From: G963676655 sp963678305
GTDB taxonomy: Bacteria; Verrucomicrobiota; Lentisphaeria; Victivallales; Victivallaceae
NCBI GenBank assembly: GCA_963678305.2
Contig: CAXXVV010000017.1
Span: forward strand, 1 to 64,000
Direction: 5' to 3'
DNA: 64,000 nucleotides
Shown here piece by piece: positions 8,368-16,261 of this stretch. Below the pieces are notes generated by a model. The model saw only the letters and a program-made list of their open reading frames with translations, did no database searches and was not told the DNA's origin. The position numbers were made by a program, and so were the translations under genes. Numbering within the stretch: the first letter of the stretch is position 1; every line of letters starts with the position of its first letter.

Positions 8368-9381
8368 TTATCCCAAAATTGCGGAGCCGCCTCCGACAAT
8401 AACCGCTTCTGTGATCATATTTGCCGGCGATTGTCCATCTTTCATCATTCTTGCCATAGCAAGCGCCTGCCGGGTCATTTCAAACACCCCGGGATCAATA
8501 GTAGTCAACCGGGGATTCAAAAAATCCTTTAACAACGAATGCTGGTCATATCCGACAATTCCAACTTCTTCCGGCACCTTCAATCCCGCGTTTATCGCGA
8601 AATTCATAAGTCTTGCCGCCGGAAAATACTGAGTAAATATGTAACAAACTTTATTCGAACCATACTGCTCAAACAGCAGCCTTAATTGATCATTTTCCGG
8701 AACATCAGGCACAGCGTCAAGATGTTCGCAAAAATGATCTTTACCGACCTTTGCCAGGAGCTTTCTGTAACTGTCAGTTCTCAACCGTTCCCGGTGCGAA
8801 GCCGTACCACTTACTGACAACACATATTTTTTGTAATAATCACCGGCAATCAAACGTTTTGCAAGGGTGGCGCACATGACGTCATCATTACCGCACGACG
8901 AGGCGTATCCGTCTTTCATGCGGTTCAGTAAGATAACATTAGTGTATTCGCCGCGTTTTTTCTCCAGAAAAGCATCGTCGACAAGGTTGGTGCCCAATAC
9001 GATTACGGCATCATACTTACTGCATTTCATCGGTCTTAACGTGCGCTTCAAATCGCCGCATTTGTATAGTTTGTAATCCGCATGAATTTTCATTTCCAAC
9101 GAGGCGGACTCGACCGCATGACTCACCTGCACCATAAAATCGGAAAACTGACTGTGCAGCCACGGAGACAGGATCATAATTGACAACGGGGCGCGTTTCT
9201 GTTCCGCCAAAGCCTGCGCGATAAGATCAGGACGATAGTTAAGGCGTTGACTCTCCTGCAATACCCGCTTTACAGTCTGCGGCGATAATCCGAATGAAGA
9301 TTTTTTGTTGTTGATGACATACGATGCGGTGGCCTTGGATACTCCGCTTGCCAGTGCTACATCTTCAAGGGTTACTTTCAT
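8368..9381 (-). CDS. LacI family transcriptional regulator
   Basis: A 337-residue LacI-type regulator: N-terminal helix-turn-helix (MKVTLEDVALASGVSKATAS, then YVINN) and a periplasmic-binding-protein-like sensor. The start is uncertain. A GTG at 9408 and an ATG at 9399 are in frame, but the family normally begins with the TLEDVA segment, so ATG 9381 is preferred although its ribosome binding site is weak. A consensus promoter lies at 9428-9455, and a palindrome (9403-9414) just inside the predicted transcript suggests self-repression. It probably controls the isomerase-like gene downstream and perhaps the divergent DUF6786-like gene at 9668. Confidence 0.9.
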   Translation of the reverse strand: MKVTLEDVALASGVSKATASYVINNKKSSFGLSPQTVKRVLQESQRLNYRPDLIAQALAEQKRAPLSIMILSPWLHSQFSDFMVQVSHAVESASLEMKIHADYKLYKCGDLKRTLRPMKCSKYDAVIVLGTNLVDDAFLEKKRGEYTNVILLNRMKDGYASSCGNDDVMCATLAKRLIAGDYYKKYVLSVSGTASHRERLRTDSYRKLLAKVGKDHFCEHLDAVPDVPENDQLRLLFEQYGSNKVCYIFTQYFPAARLMNFAINAGLKVPEEVGIVGYDQHSLLKDFLNPRLTTIDPGVFEMTRQALAMARMMKDGQSPANMITEAVIVGGGSAILG

Positions 9382-9402
9382 ATTTAAATCTTTGCTCATT
9401 TT

Positions 9403-9414
9403 GTTCACGTTAAC
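9403..9414. promoter_or_regulatory. Candidate LacI-type operator
   Basis: GTTCACGTTAAC is palindromic at 5 of 6 base pairs with the central CG typical of LacI-family operators. It lies about 7 nt into the transcript predicted from the promoter at 9428-9455. Confidence 0.45.
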
Positions 9415-9427
9415 CGATCTTAGTTAA

Positions 9428-9455
9428 ATTATACTGTTAATTTTTTATTTGTCAA
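9428..9455 (-). promoter_or_regulatory. Promoter of the LacI regulator gene
   Basis: On the minus strand TTGACA (9455-9450), a 16-nt spacer and TATAAT (9433-9428): both boxes match the sigma-70 consensus exactly. Confidence 0.75.
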
Positions 9456-9599
9456 TAGCAAAATAAAAAAATAAACAATTTTTGTTAAAAGAGATAAAAA
9501 TAATCCACCAGGAAACCTTGTTCCTCCACTTGGATGCTTTATATTCAGCGCCATCCGGTCTGACTAATCAAATATCTGAACATTAATTTAAAAAGGGAT

Positions 9600-9628
9600 T
9601 TGAAACCGGGGTCAAACGGGAATATAAT
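9600..9628 (+). promoter_or_regulatory. Promoter of the DUF6786-like gene
   Basis: TTGAAA (9600-9605), 17-nt spacer, TATAAT (9623-9628), 40 nt upstream of the start codon. Confidence 0.7.
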
Positions 9629-9667
9629 TGTTGTGAATTCACCTCTCAAAATTTATGGAGCAATAAA

Positions 9668-10831
9668 ATGTCACAACAACAGAAAAGTTTTGGCGACGAC
9701 GTCGCTTTCATGCGTCAATATACCACTATCCAGGTATTGACCGCGCCGGACAATCAAAACGCGAAAATCGCGGTGGCCCCGGGGTATCAGGGGCGGATCA
9801 TGACCAGTTCAGCCGCCGGGGATGACGGATCAAGTTTCGGCTGGATCAACCGCGAAGTTATAGCCGACGGCACCCGGCGACTGGTAATCAACGTTTTCGG
9901 CGGCGAAGACCGTTACTGGCTGGGGCCGGAAGGCGGCCAGTTCAGCATCTATTTTGATCAAAATGCCGAATTCGATATGTCTAACTGGCGCGTCCCAACG
10001 CCGATCGACTGGTGCGAGTGGGATACGATTGGCCAGGCAACCGCTTCCGAAGCGACTTACGAAAAGACTTTCGAATTGACCAACTGGTCCGGAACCACCT
10101 TGAAAATGACCTGCGGCCGCACCGTCAGGGTTTTATCAAAAGAAGCTATTGAAACTGCTTTAGGCATTGATGTCGGTGAGTTGGATGTAGTCGGCTATGA
10201 AACGGAAAACTATCTGGTCAATTGCGGAGACAGGCAATGGAACAAAGATACCGGACTGCTTTCAATCTGGATTCTCGGTATGTTCAACCCGTCACCTGAA
10301 ACCACCGTGGTTATCCCGTTCAAGCCGGGCTGCGAATGCGAACTCGGCCCGATCGTTAACGATACCTATTTCGGCAAAGTCCCACCCGACCGGCTGAAGA
10401 TAGACGAAAAAGGCGTTCTCTTTTTCAGCGGCGACGGCACCTGTCGCTCAAAACTGGGTCTTTCCCCGTTGCGTGCGCTGCCGGTTCTCGGCAGTTATGA
10501 CGCGGGCGGCGGCAGTTTGACCGTTGTTAAATATTCGCTGCCGGCGACTCCGGCGGAATACGTCAATGCCATGTGGGAATACCAGAATGAACCGTTCTCC
10601 GGCGATGTGGTCAATACCTACAACGATGGTCCGGCTGAACCCGGAGCAAAACCGCTTGGCCCGTTTTATGAGTTGGAATCATCGTCCCCTGCCCTGGCTC
10701 CGGCCCCCGGCGAAAAAATGGTACACAAGCATCAGACATTTCACTTTTCCGGCAACCGGGAACAGTTGGACTCAATCGCCAAACATAAACTCGGTGCCTC
10801 ATTAAATGAAATAACTAATGCGTTTAAATAA
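9668..10831 (+). CDS. DUF6786-like protein (possible galactose-mutarotase-like fold)
   Basis: A 387-residue cytoplasmic protein without signal peptide. Conserved-looking blocks are FGDDVAF at the N-terminus, APGYQGRIMTSSA, GWINRE, NVFGGEDRYWLGPEGGQFS and, later, NPSPETTVVIPFK and YFGKVPPDRL. I recall this pattern from the uncharacterised family DUF6786, common in Bacteroidota and PVC genomes near sugar genes; the 'GPEGGQFS' region resembles aldose-1-epimerase-like beta-sandwich proteins. The ribosome binding site TATGGAG precedes the ATG. It is followed by a 95-bp dispersed repeat and the YhcH-family gene. A role as a sugar mutarotase or epimerase is inference only. Confidence 0.7.
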   Translation: MSQQQKSFGDDVAFMRQYTTIQVLTAPDNQNAKIAVAPGYQGRIMTSSAAGDDGSSFGWINREVIADGTRRLVINVFGGEDRYWLGPEGGQFSIYFDQNAEFDMSNWRVPTPIDWCEWDTIGQATASEATYEKTFELTNWSGTTLKMTCGRTVRVLSKEAIETALGIDVGELDVVGYETENYLVNCGDRQWNKDTGLLSIWILGMFNPSPETTVVIPFKPGCECELGPIVNDTYFGKVPPDRLKIDEKGVLFFSGDGTCRSKLGLSPLRALPVLGSYDAGGGSLTVVKYSLPATPAEYVNAMWEYQNEPFSGDVVNTYNDGPAEPGAKPLGPFYELESSSPALAPAPGEKMVHKHQTFHFSGNREQLDSIAKHKLGASLNEITNAFK

Positions 10832-10881
10832 ACATTGAACACTTTGAACATCGAACATCGAATGAAAGAAATACGAAAAAA

Positions 10882-10976
10882 TTCGATCTGGTCATTCATA
10901 CTTGGAGGGCGAAACTCCGTTGAGCCGGACATGCCGCGCAAACGGGCGGCTCGAGAGACTCTCGCCATCCACAAAA
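10882..10976 (+). repeat. 95-bp dispersed repeat, copy 1 (after the stop of the DUF6786-like gene)
   Basis: Begins TTCGATCTGGTCATT and ends CCACAAAA. It matches the reverse complement of 51929-52023 over exactly 95 positions with about nine differences and no gaps. Internal arms (GGCGAAACTCC...GAGCC and GGCTCGAG...CTCGCC) can form an imperfect long hairpin. It lies about 50 nt after the stop codon of the preceding gene, in sense orientation. Confidence 0.7.
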
Positions 10977-11001
10977 ACACGTTGTGAATAATAAAGCAAA
11001 C

Positions 11002-11019
11002 GCCGCCTTTAAAGGCGGC
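11002..11019. repeat. Perfect 18-bp palindrome
   Basis: GCCGCCTTTAAAGGCGGC, 26 nt before the YhcH-family start codon. It is too close to the gene and lacks a T-run, so it is not an obvious terminator; it may be an operator or an mRNA hairpin. Confidence 0.4.
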
Positions 11020-11045
11020 ACACAAAACTAAAAAAGAGGAATATT

Positions 11046-11507
11046 ATGATTCTTGATCATCTCGTCAATTACCAGCGCTACATCGACATGCATCCGGCTT
11101 TTGCTCAAGCCTTTGAATTTCTGGCGGAAATGGACCCGGAAATGGAAGGGCGCTTCGAACTGGACGGCGACAACCTTTACGCCATGGTCGAAACGGTCGA
11201 GGCCAGAGGCAAAGAAAACCGTAAAATGGAAGTTCACAAAAAATATATCGATATCCAATACGTCGTAACCGGCAAAGACGTCATGGGCTGGGAAAGTGTC
11301 GAAGAAGACGCCCCCGGCGAACCATACAACCCGGAAAAAGACGTCAGATTCATCGATACCCCGGTCCTGTGCTGGGTGGACGTTCCGGCCGGTTACTTCG
11401 CGGTATTCTACCCGGAAGACGCCCACGCCCCGCTGGCCGGCGACACAACCATGAAAAAAGTAGTAATAAAAGTAAAAGTTCAGGACGAAGGCGAACTGGA
11501 AGGATAA
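11046..11507 (+). CDS. YhcH/YjgK/YiaL family protein (DUF386)
   Basis: A 153-residue protein matching the YhcH/YjgK/YiaL (DUF386) family: a small beta-barrel cupin-like fold found in sialic acid, beta-galactosidase (EbgC) and sugar-acid operons, some members of which act on sugar anomers. Diagnostic segments are MEVHKKYIDIQYVVTG, which carries metal-ligand-like His and Asp residues, and FAVFYPEDAHAP near the C-terminus. The ribosome binding site is AGAGGA. It sits between the DUF6786-like gene and a secreted hypothetical gene in the same direction. The family call is firm; the exact substrate is unknown. Confidence 0.88.
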   Translation: MILDHLVNYQRYIDMHPAFAQAFEFLAEMDPEMEGRFELDGDNLYAMVETVEARGKENRKMEVHKKYIDIQYVVTGKDVMGWESVEEDAPGEPYNPEKDVRFIDTPVLCWVDVPAGYFAVFYPEDAHAPLAGDTTMKKVVIKVKVQDEGELEG

Positions 11508-11599
11508 TACGCCCGACGGCCGGATGGTTTGCGCCGATGAAATCATTTACGAACCAACTGTACTTTTAAATAAAGCCAAAGACGTATTGAGGTGAAAAA

Positions 11600-12211
11600 A
11601 TGAGAAAAATCCAATTTTTTGCCGGGCTGTTATTAATGACCGGCTTCGCGCTGAACGTAAACAGCACCGAAATCAAAGACAAGGATGGTTTCAGCTTCAC
11701 GATTCCGGACGGCTGGGTTCAAATTCCTCAAAAAGTAATAGACCAGGTCCTGACGCAGTATCGCAAAATGTCGCCGCAATTTAAAACATTGAAATATGAT
11801 TACGCCTTTCAACGAGCCAACCAGAAAGGCTGGTTTGTCTACCCGTATATAGTTGTCCAGATTCGCAAGACCGGCAAGATTCCGGAAAAATATCTGAACA
11901 ATTTCAGGAAAGTTGAGAAGGACATCCAGAAAGGCGCCGACAAGGCTCAAAAAGGCATGCAAAACAAAGTGTCGGGAACCATGAAAAATACCGTATACGA
12001 CAAAATGAACTCGATTTTATGGTCGGAAATTGACGCCAACGTCAAGGGGGTCGGCAAAATCAAGGGATTGACCGCCATGAAATTGACCAAGTTCGGCACG
12101 ATTCAATTTGTTATCAGCGCCTCCGGTAAAGACTACCCGAAATGTGAAAAAGAATTCCGCCGCATGGTCTGGAAAATGAAAGTCGATCCCAAAATCGAGT
12201 ATAAGCCCTGA
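11600..12211 (+). CDS. Secreted hypothetical protein (203 aa)
   Basis: A 203-residue protein with a signal peptide (MRKIQFFAGLLLMTGFALNVNS, cleavage near residue 22) followed by a basic, lysine-rich mature part. The segment EIKDKDGFSFTIPDGWVQIP resembles the start of small lipoprotein/PsbP-like beta domains that begin with 'gysi.iPdgW', but I do not recognise a family with confidence. The ribosome binding site GAGGTGAAAA precedes the ATG. It converges on the GH127-type gene with only 30 bp between the two stops. Function unknown. Confidence 0.7.
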   Translation: MRKIQFFAGLLLMTGFALNVNSTEIKDKDGFSFTIPDGWVQIPQKVIDQVLTQYRKMSPQFKTLKYDYAFQRANQKGWFVYPYIVVQIRKTGKIPEKYLNNFRKVEKDIQKGADKAQKGMQNKVSGTMKNTVYDKMNSILWSEIDANVKGVGKIKGLTAMKLTKFGTIQFVISASGKDYPKCEKEFRRMVWKMKVDPKIEYKP

Positions 12212-12241
12212 AAACAAGGGACCGCCGATACCGGTGAAAAA

Positions 12242-14113
12242 TCAACCGGTCCTGATCCAGACCAGCATTTCACCAAACCGGCGATTCCCCCAGGCATAAT
12301 ACGGCACCGCCTTGATCCGGCAACTTTGATATTCCGGTCGAACGGTCGAATAAAGTTTTCCGTCCGAGGCCCGGACTATCCTTTCGGCATCCGCGGTCAA
12401 AGTAATAACTCCATTGAGCAGATTATCCTCCATCCCTGTCTCAAAAACGACATTCCGGGGAATTCTGATTGTGTTCAGGTCCGGTCCGTTGTCAACTTCT
12501 TCCAGACAATACACTAACGGCCCCCGCTGTAAAGCTACTCTGCCGCAATCGTGTCTGACCTTAGGATTCGCATGAACCATTTGCACCGGCATATCCAGGT
12601 TCAATTCAAGCTGATCACCGGCGGTCCAGATACGTTCGAGCACCGCATAACCTTTATCGATATGCAGATTAATGACATTACCGTTCAACGACAAGTACGC
12701 CGACTCGCACCACTGCGGAATCCGTAAATGAAGTTTAAATTTGACTGGAGATACCGGATCAACCGTAATTTTGATCTTTCCACACCAGGGATAATTTGTT
12801 TCCTGACGCAAAACAACCGGGGTATTGCCAATCCCGGTTTCAAACACGTTTTCATTGTAGAGATTTACCCGGATATTCTCCTGGTCGCATTCATAAAAAT
12901 ACTGTCCGAGCGAAGCCCGCAGTCTGGCCACGTTTGGCGGACAGCACGAACAACCAAACCAGTCCGGCCTCGGCTCCAGGCGTTTTCCATTAGCCAGAGT
13001 TCCGGATGGATCGCAAGCCAGCGGGTTCACATAGAAAAATCTTTCGCCGTCCAGAGACGCTCCGCTCATCGCACCGTTATACAAAGCCCGTTCAAGAACA
13101 TCAATATATTCAGCGTCTTTTTCCAACAGAAACATCCGATACGCAAAAAAGATCAGCCCGATCGCCGCGCAAGTCTCGGCATAGGCCTCTTCATTCGGCA
13201 GATCATATTCAGCGGTAAAAGCCTCTCCCGCATAAGTTGAGCCGATCCCACCGGTAACATACAACTTCTTATCAACGATATTGCGCCAGAGTTTTTTGCA
13301 GGCCGTCGCCAGTTTTCGATCATCATCAATCCGGGCCAGATCAGCCATCGCTGAATACAGGTAAACAGCCCGGACAGCGTGCCCAACCGCCTCATCCTGC
13401 TCTACCACCGGCTTATGAGCCTGATAATACGATGCCCGCTGTGACTCCCCGGGACAATCCCGCTCGACTTCATAAAAATATTGCGGTTCGGCCCCGCGCT
13501 CATAAACAAAGAAACGCGCCAGCGACAAATAATCATCGTTCCCGGTTGCCTGCGCCATTTTGACCAGAGCCAACTCGATCTCCTCATGTCCGGGATACCC
13601 ACGCAACTGCGTTGCACCCGGCCCGAATACCGACTTGATATAATCCGCGTAACGGATCATAATCTGCAACAAGCTGTCTTTGCCGGTTGCTTCGTAATAA
13701 GCGACTGCCGCCTCCATGAGATGTCCGGCGCAATACAATTCATGCATATCACGCAGATTTCGCCAACGCTGCTCCGGTTCGATCTGCTGAAAATATGAGT
13801 TAAAATAGCCGTCGCGGTCCTGAGCTGCGGCAATCAGCGCGATAATCTGATCAACTTTGGTTTCGAGTTCCTTGTCCGGGCACGATTGTAAAGAATATGC
13901 CGCCGCTTCCAGCCATTTGGCGACATCGGAATCCCAGAAATGATGCGGCTTATTCAGATCACCATCGTGCCAATTCAGCTTCAATGCCTCGATCCTGCCA
14001 GTGTCTTCGTTCTTTCGGTCACAGGCCGGAATCGTATTAGCCCGGTTGACATCAATAAAATACTTCCAGAACCCGCCAGTGATATTGATTTTCTTTAATT
14101 CAGATGTTTGCAT
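12242..14113 (-). CDS. GH127-type beta-L-arabinofuranosidase-like glycoside hydrolase (DUF1680)
   Basis: A 623-residue intracellular glycosidase of the GH127/DUF1680 group, an alpha/alpha barrel followed by beta-sandwich domains. Diagnostic segments are GGFWKYFIDVNRANTIPA at the N-terminus, TGGIGST, FTAEYDLPNEEAYAETCA, and GCSCCPPNVAR, whose Cys pair corresponds to the zinc ligand and nucleophile cysteines of characterised GH127 enzymes. The start at 14113 follows GAGGAAAAAAC; the open frame extends 21 codons further but those overlap the leader. A promoter (14234-14262) and a double-hairpin repeat lie upstream, giving a leader of about 110 nt. The divergent AraC gene at 14321 is the likely regulator. 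L-arabinose-containing glycans are the expected but unproven substrate. Confidence 0.88.
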   Translation of the reverse strand: MQTSELKKINITGGFWKYFIDVNRANTIPACDRKNEDTGRIEALKLNWHDGDLNKPHHFWDSDVAKWLEAAAYSLQSCPDKELETKVDQIIALIAAAQDRDGYFNSYFQQIEPEQRWRNLRDMHELYCAGHLMEAAVAYYEATGKDSLLQIMIRYADYIKSVFGPGATQLRGYPGHEEIELALVKMAQATGNDDYLSLARFFVYERGAEPQYFYEVERDCPGESQRASYYQAHKPVVEQDEAVGHAVRAVYLYSAMADLARIDDDRKLATACKKLWRNIVDKKLYVTGGIGSTYAGEAFTAEYDLPNEEAYAETCAAIGLIFFAYRMFLLEKDAEYIDVLERALYNGAMSGASLDGERFFYVNPLACDPSGTLANGKRLEPRPDWFGCSCCPPNVARLRASLGQYFYECDQENIRVNLYNENVFETGIGNTPVVLRQETNYPWCGKIKITVDPVSPVKFKLHLRIPQWCESAYLSLNGNVINLHIDKGYAVLERIWTAGDQLELNLDMPVQMVHANPKVRHDCGRVALQRGPLVYCLEEVDNGPDLNTIRIPRNVVFETGMEDNLLNGVITLTADAERIVRASDGKLYSTVRPEYQSCRIKAVPYYAWGNRRFGEMLVWIRTG

Positions 14114-14159
14114 GTTTTTTCCTCGGTTAATAAGACCATTTATTATTTTTGCGCTATCT

Positions 14160-14218
14160 CCGCTTCCGTAGCACAAAGTGCGGTTTGAAGCGGTATATCG
14201 CCATCCGTCACACGGATT
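14160..14218 (-). repeat. Double-hairpin repeat, copy 1, in the predicted 5' leader of the GH127-type gene
   Basis: About 60 bp reading CCGCTTCCGTAGC... on the plus strand, related to two tandem copies at 63165-63288. One hairpin pairs CCGCTTC with GAAGCGG around an inner GCAC/GTGC-like stem (degenerate in this copy); the second pairs ATCCGT with ACGGAT. It lies between the promoter and the start codon of the minus-strand gene. Confidence 0.6.
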
Positions 14219-14233
14219 AAGGTTTATGGAATT

Positions 14234-14262
14234 ATTATATATTGTCTGTTTGCATTGGGCAA
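14234..14262 (-). promoter_or_regulatory. Promoter of the GH127-type gene
   Basis: On the minus strand TTGCCC (14262-14257), 17-nt spacer, TATAAT (14239-14234). It overlaps the divergent AraC promoter. Confidence 0.55.
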
Positions 14263-14278
14263 GATGACATAATATTAT
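14250..14278 (+). promoter_or_regulatory. Promoter of the AraC regulator gene
   Basis: TTGCAT (14250-14255), 17-nt spacer, TATTAT (14273-14278). It overlaps the divergent promoter, so binding of one regulator could affect both directions. Confidence 0.5.
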
Positions 14279-14320
14279 AAAAAGAGGACAAATCAGACTT
14301 TATAACAAAGGAAAACAACG

Positions 14321-15124
14321 ATGTCGATATTTCTGGACAAGTTACCGGTCCACGCCGCCAATGGCGGTTATTTCAAGTCGAGAGGGCAAGGTACGCACCC
14401 GGTCAGAACGATCAACTCCTATGAACTGATCTTTGTTGAAAACGGCACACTTAAAATATACGAAACCGACTCCGTATTTACTTTAAACCGGAATGACTGT
14501 CTGGTTCTTTATCCTGGTCGGGAACACGGCGGACTCAACCAATATCCGCCTGATTTGAGATTTTACTGGCTCCACTTTCAGGTGGAAAATTCATGCCTCA
14601 AAGAATTCATGACTGAAATCCAGCAATGCACCCACCTGCTCTCTCCTGATAAAATAAAAATCTGGTTCAGGCGCTTCCTGAACGATCAGGAAACGGGGAT
14701 AGCGACAAACGAGCAGAACGATCTGCTGCTGGCACTGATCCTTTCCGAATTGACAGCAGCCAGTCCGGGCGGGGCTTTCAACAGTAACATTCTCGCGGTC
14801 AAGACCCATGATTATTTGAAATTAAATTTCACGGATGACATTATGGTTTCCGATGTGGCCGACTATCTTAAGTGCAATGTGGATTATCTCGGGCGGGTAT
14901 TTAAACAGACCTACGGCATGACTGTTAATCAATGTCTCAACCGGATGCGGATATCCTACAGCAGAAAATTACTGCTGGAAAGTTCGATGAATATCGAGGA
15001 AATAACCGCCGCCTGCGGCTACAACGACCCGACATATTTCCGCCGTCGTTTCAAGGCGGAAACCGGAACCACGCCTAAAAAATACCAGAACCTCTACGGC
15101 AAGGTCCACGTCAATACCGTGTAA
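14321..15124 (+). CDS. AraC family transcriptional regulator
   Basis: A 267-residue regulator. The N-terminal domain is cupin-like (ELIFVENGTLKIYETD, then LVLYPGREHGG and FYWLHFQV). The C-terminal 100 residues hold the AraC helix-turn-helix pair, including VADYLKCNVDYLGRVFKQTYG and the signature ITAACGYNDPTYFRRRFKAE. A good ribosome binding site (AAAGGAAAACAAC) precedes the ATG. It is divergent from the GH127-type glycosidase and shares overlapping promoters with it, so it is the likely sugar-responsive regulator of that gene. Confidence 0.9.
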   Translation: MSIFLDKLPVHAANGGYFKSRGQGTHPVRTINSYELIFVENGTLKIYETDSVFTLNRNDCLVLYPGREHGGLNQYPPDLRFYWLHFQVENSCLKEFMTEIQQCTHLLSPDKIKIWFRRFLNDQETGIATNEQNDLLLALILSELTAASPGGAFNSNILAVKTHDYLKLNFTDDIMVSDVADYLKCNVDYLGRVFKQTYGMTVNQCLNRMRISYSRKLLLESSMNIEEITAACGYNDPTYFRRRFKAETGTTPKKYQNLYGKVHVNTV

Positions 15125-15137
15125 CCCGGATATACAT

Positions 15138-15207
15138 TTGTAATACCGGGGAATAAGAAATATATTGGATTGAGATGAAACCGTAAAAAGCTTAAATCGA
15201 ATTTTTA
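15138..15207 (+). repeat. 70-bp dispersed repeat, copy A
   Basis: Begins TTGTAATACCGGG and contains TTGAGATGA and AAAAGCTT. It matches 23921-23990 at about 60 of 70 positions without gaps. Each copy stands upstream of an AT-rich orphan gene on the plus strand. Confidence 0.65.
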
Positions 15208-15359
15208 ACATCAAAAAATCAATTTCTGAGGTTGTTCTATGATTAATTTAAGTTCAAAATATTATTCACTCGGGAATTGTCCCCTATTGCAAAGAAGCGA
15301 AGAAGAGGCGGTACAAGTCGAAAGAGAGTATTACCAGGGACAATGTGGAAAATAACAAT

Positions 15360-15962
15360 ATGAAAACAATTCTTTATTTTTTCTCTTTTAGTTTATTGCT
15401 ATTTGGTTGCACAAGAAATAATGATCCAGATATCGACGAATGGCGATCTATGCAAAAAGGAAGTAAAAACACTGATGTAATTATTGATTTAACTTGGGAA
15501 GTATTAAAGCTTGCGGAGGTTGATGAAGATTTATTTGAGTTGCGTTCTGCTTTATATAAAATAAAATTAGCGCAATTAAAAGAGGCAGAAATAGATTTAA
15601 ACATAATAATACAAAAAACGTATAAACGTTCACAACAAATTAATAAAATAATATATTATGTAAAAGACAAAAATCTAACAGAAAAATACAAGGCAGTATT
15701 TTCAATAAATGAACAATTAAATGATATTTGCAAGAAAGCAATTCTTTGCATCAAAAAAATAAAGAATAATGATAGTCATGAAATGGTTATAGATCAAAAT
15801 TGCGTAATTACAAAATTACAAAAAAAATTGAAATCTATTAAGTCAGAAATCGTCAAAAAATATGCAGTATGGGGTCCCTCTGCTCAAGCTTCTAGACGTT
15901 CAAAACTCAGAAAATTGGATTCTGAAACTATCCAGCGAGTTCCATGTGGCAAAAATAAGTAA
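15360..15962 (+). CDS. AT-rich hypothetical lipoprotein
   Basis: A 200-residue protein with a lipoprotein signal: MKTILYFFSFSLLLFGC, lipobox LLFGC, so it should be anchored to a membrane after cleavage before Cys17. The mature part is rich in Lys, Ile and Asn and is predicted mostly helical (KLAQLKEAEIDLNII..., KKLKSIKSEIVKKY), possibly coiled coil. The ATG at 15360 was preferred to a GTG at 15345 because it starts the signal peptide. Base composition is much more AT-rich than the neighbours, which suggests recent acquisition. No family recognised. Confidence 0.65.
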   Translation: MKTILYFFSFSLLLFGCTRNNDPDIDEWRSMQKGSKNTDVIIDLTWEVLKLAEVDEDLFELRSALYKIKLAQLKEAEIDLNIIIQKTYKRSQQINKIIYYVKDKNLTEKYKAVFSINEQLNDICKKAILCIKKIKNNDSHEMVIDQNCVITKLQKKLKSIKSEIVKKYAVWGPSAQASRRSKLRKLDSETIQRVPCGKNK

Positions 15963-16261
15963 TATTCATTATATGAAAACATTATATTTTCAGGGGGACT
16001 GATGCATATATTAACAAATTTCCATACTAACGAAGTTTTATCTCATGTCAAAAAAATGGATAAAACAAGGTTATAAGCTCAAATCGTCCAGATTCTCAGA
16101 TGGTCATATTTATGGAGATTTCTAATGCTACCCTTTTACCAAGGTCAGCATTGGTGAAATTTATTATTTTTTTCTGCTCATGATCGCATCGATCAGTTTC
16201 TGCAATCTGAAATGAGTGAGGTTTTAAAGGGACCTCTCAGAAGTTCTTTTAACATCCGCTA

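Noticed and set aside
11028..11546. 172-codon minus-strand frame opposite the YhcH-family gene
   Set aside because: It lies antisense to a gene with clear family motifs and a good ribosome binding site.
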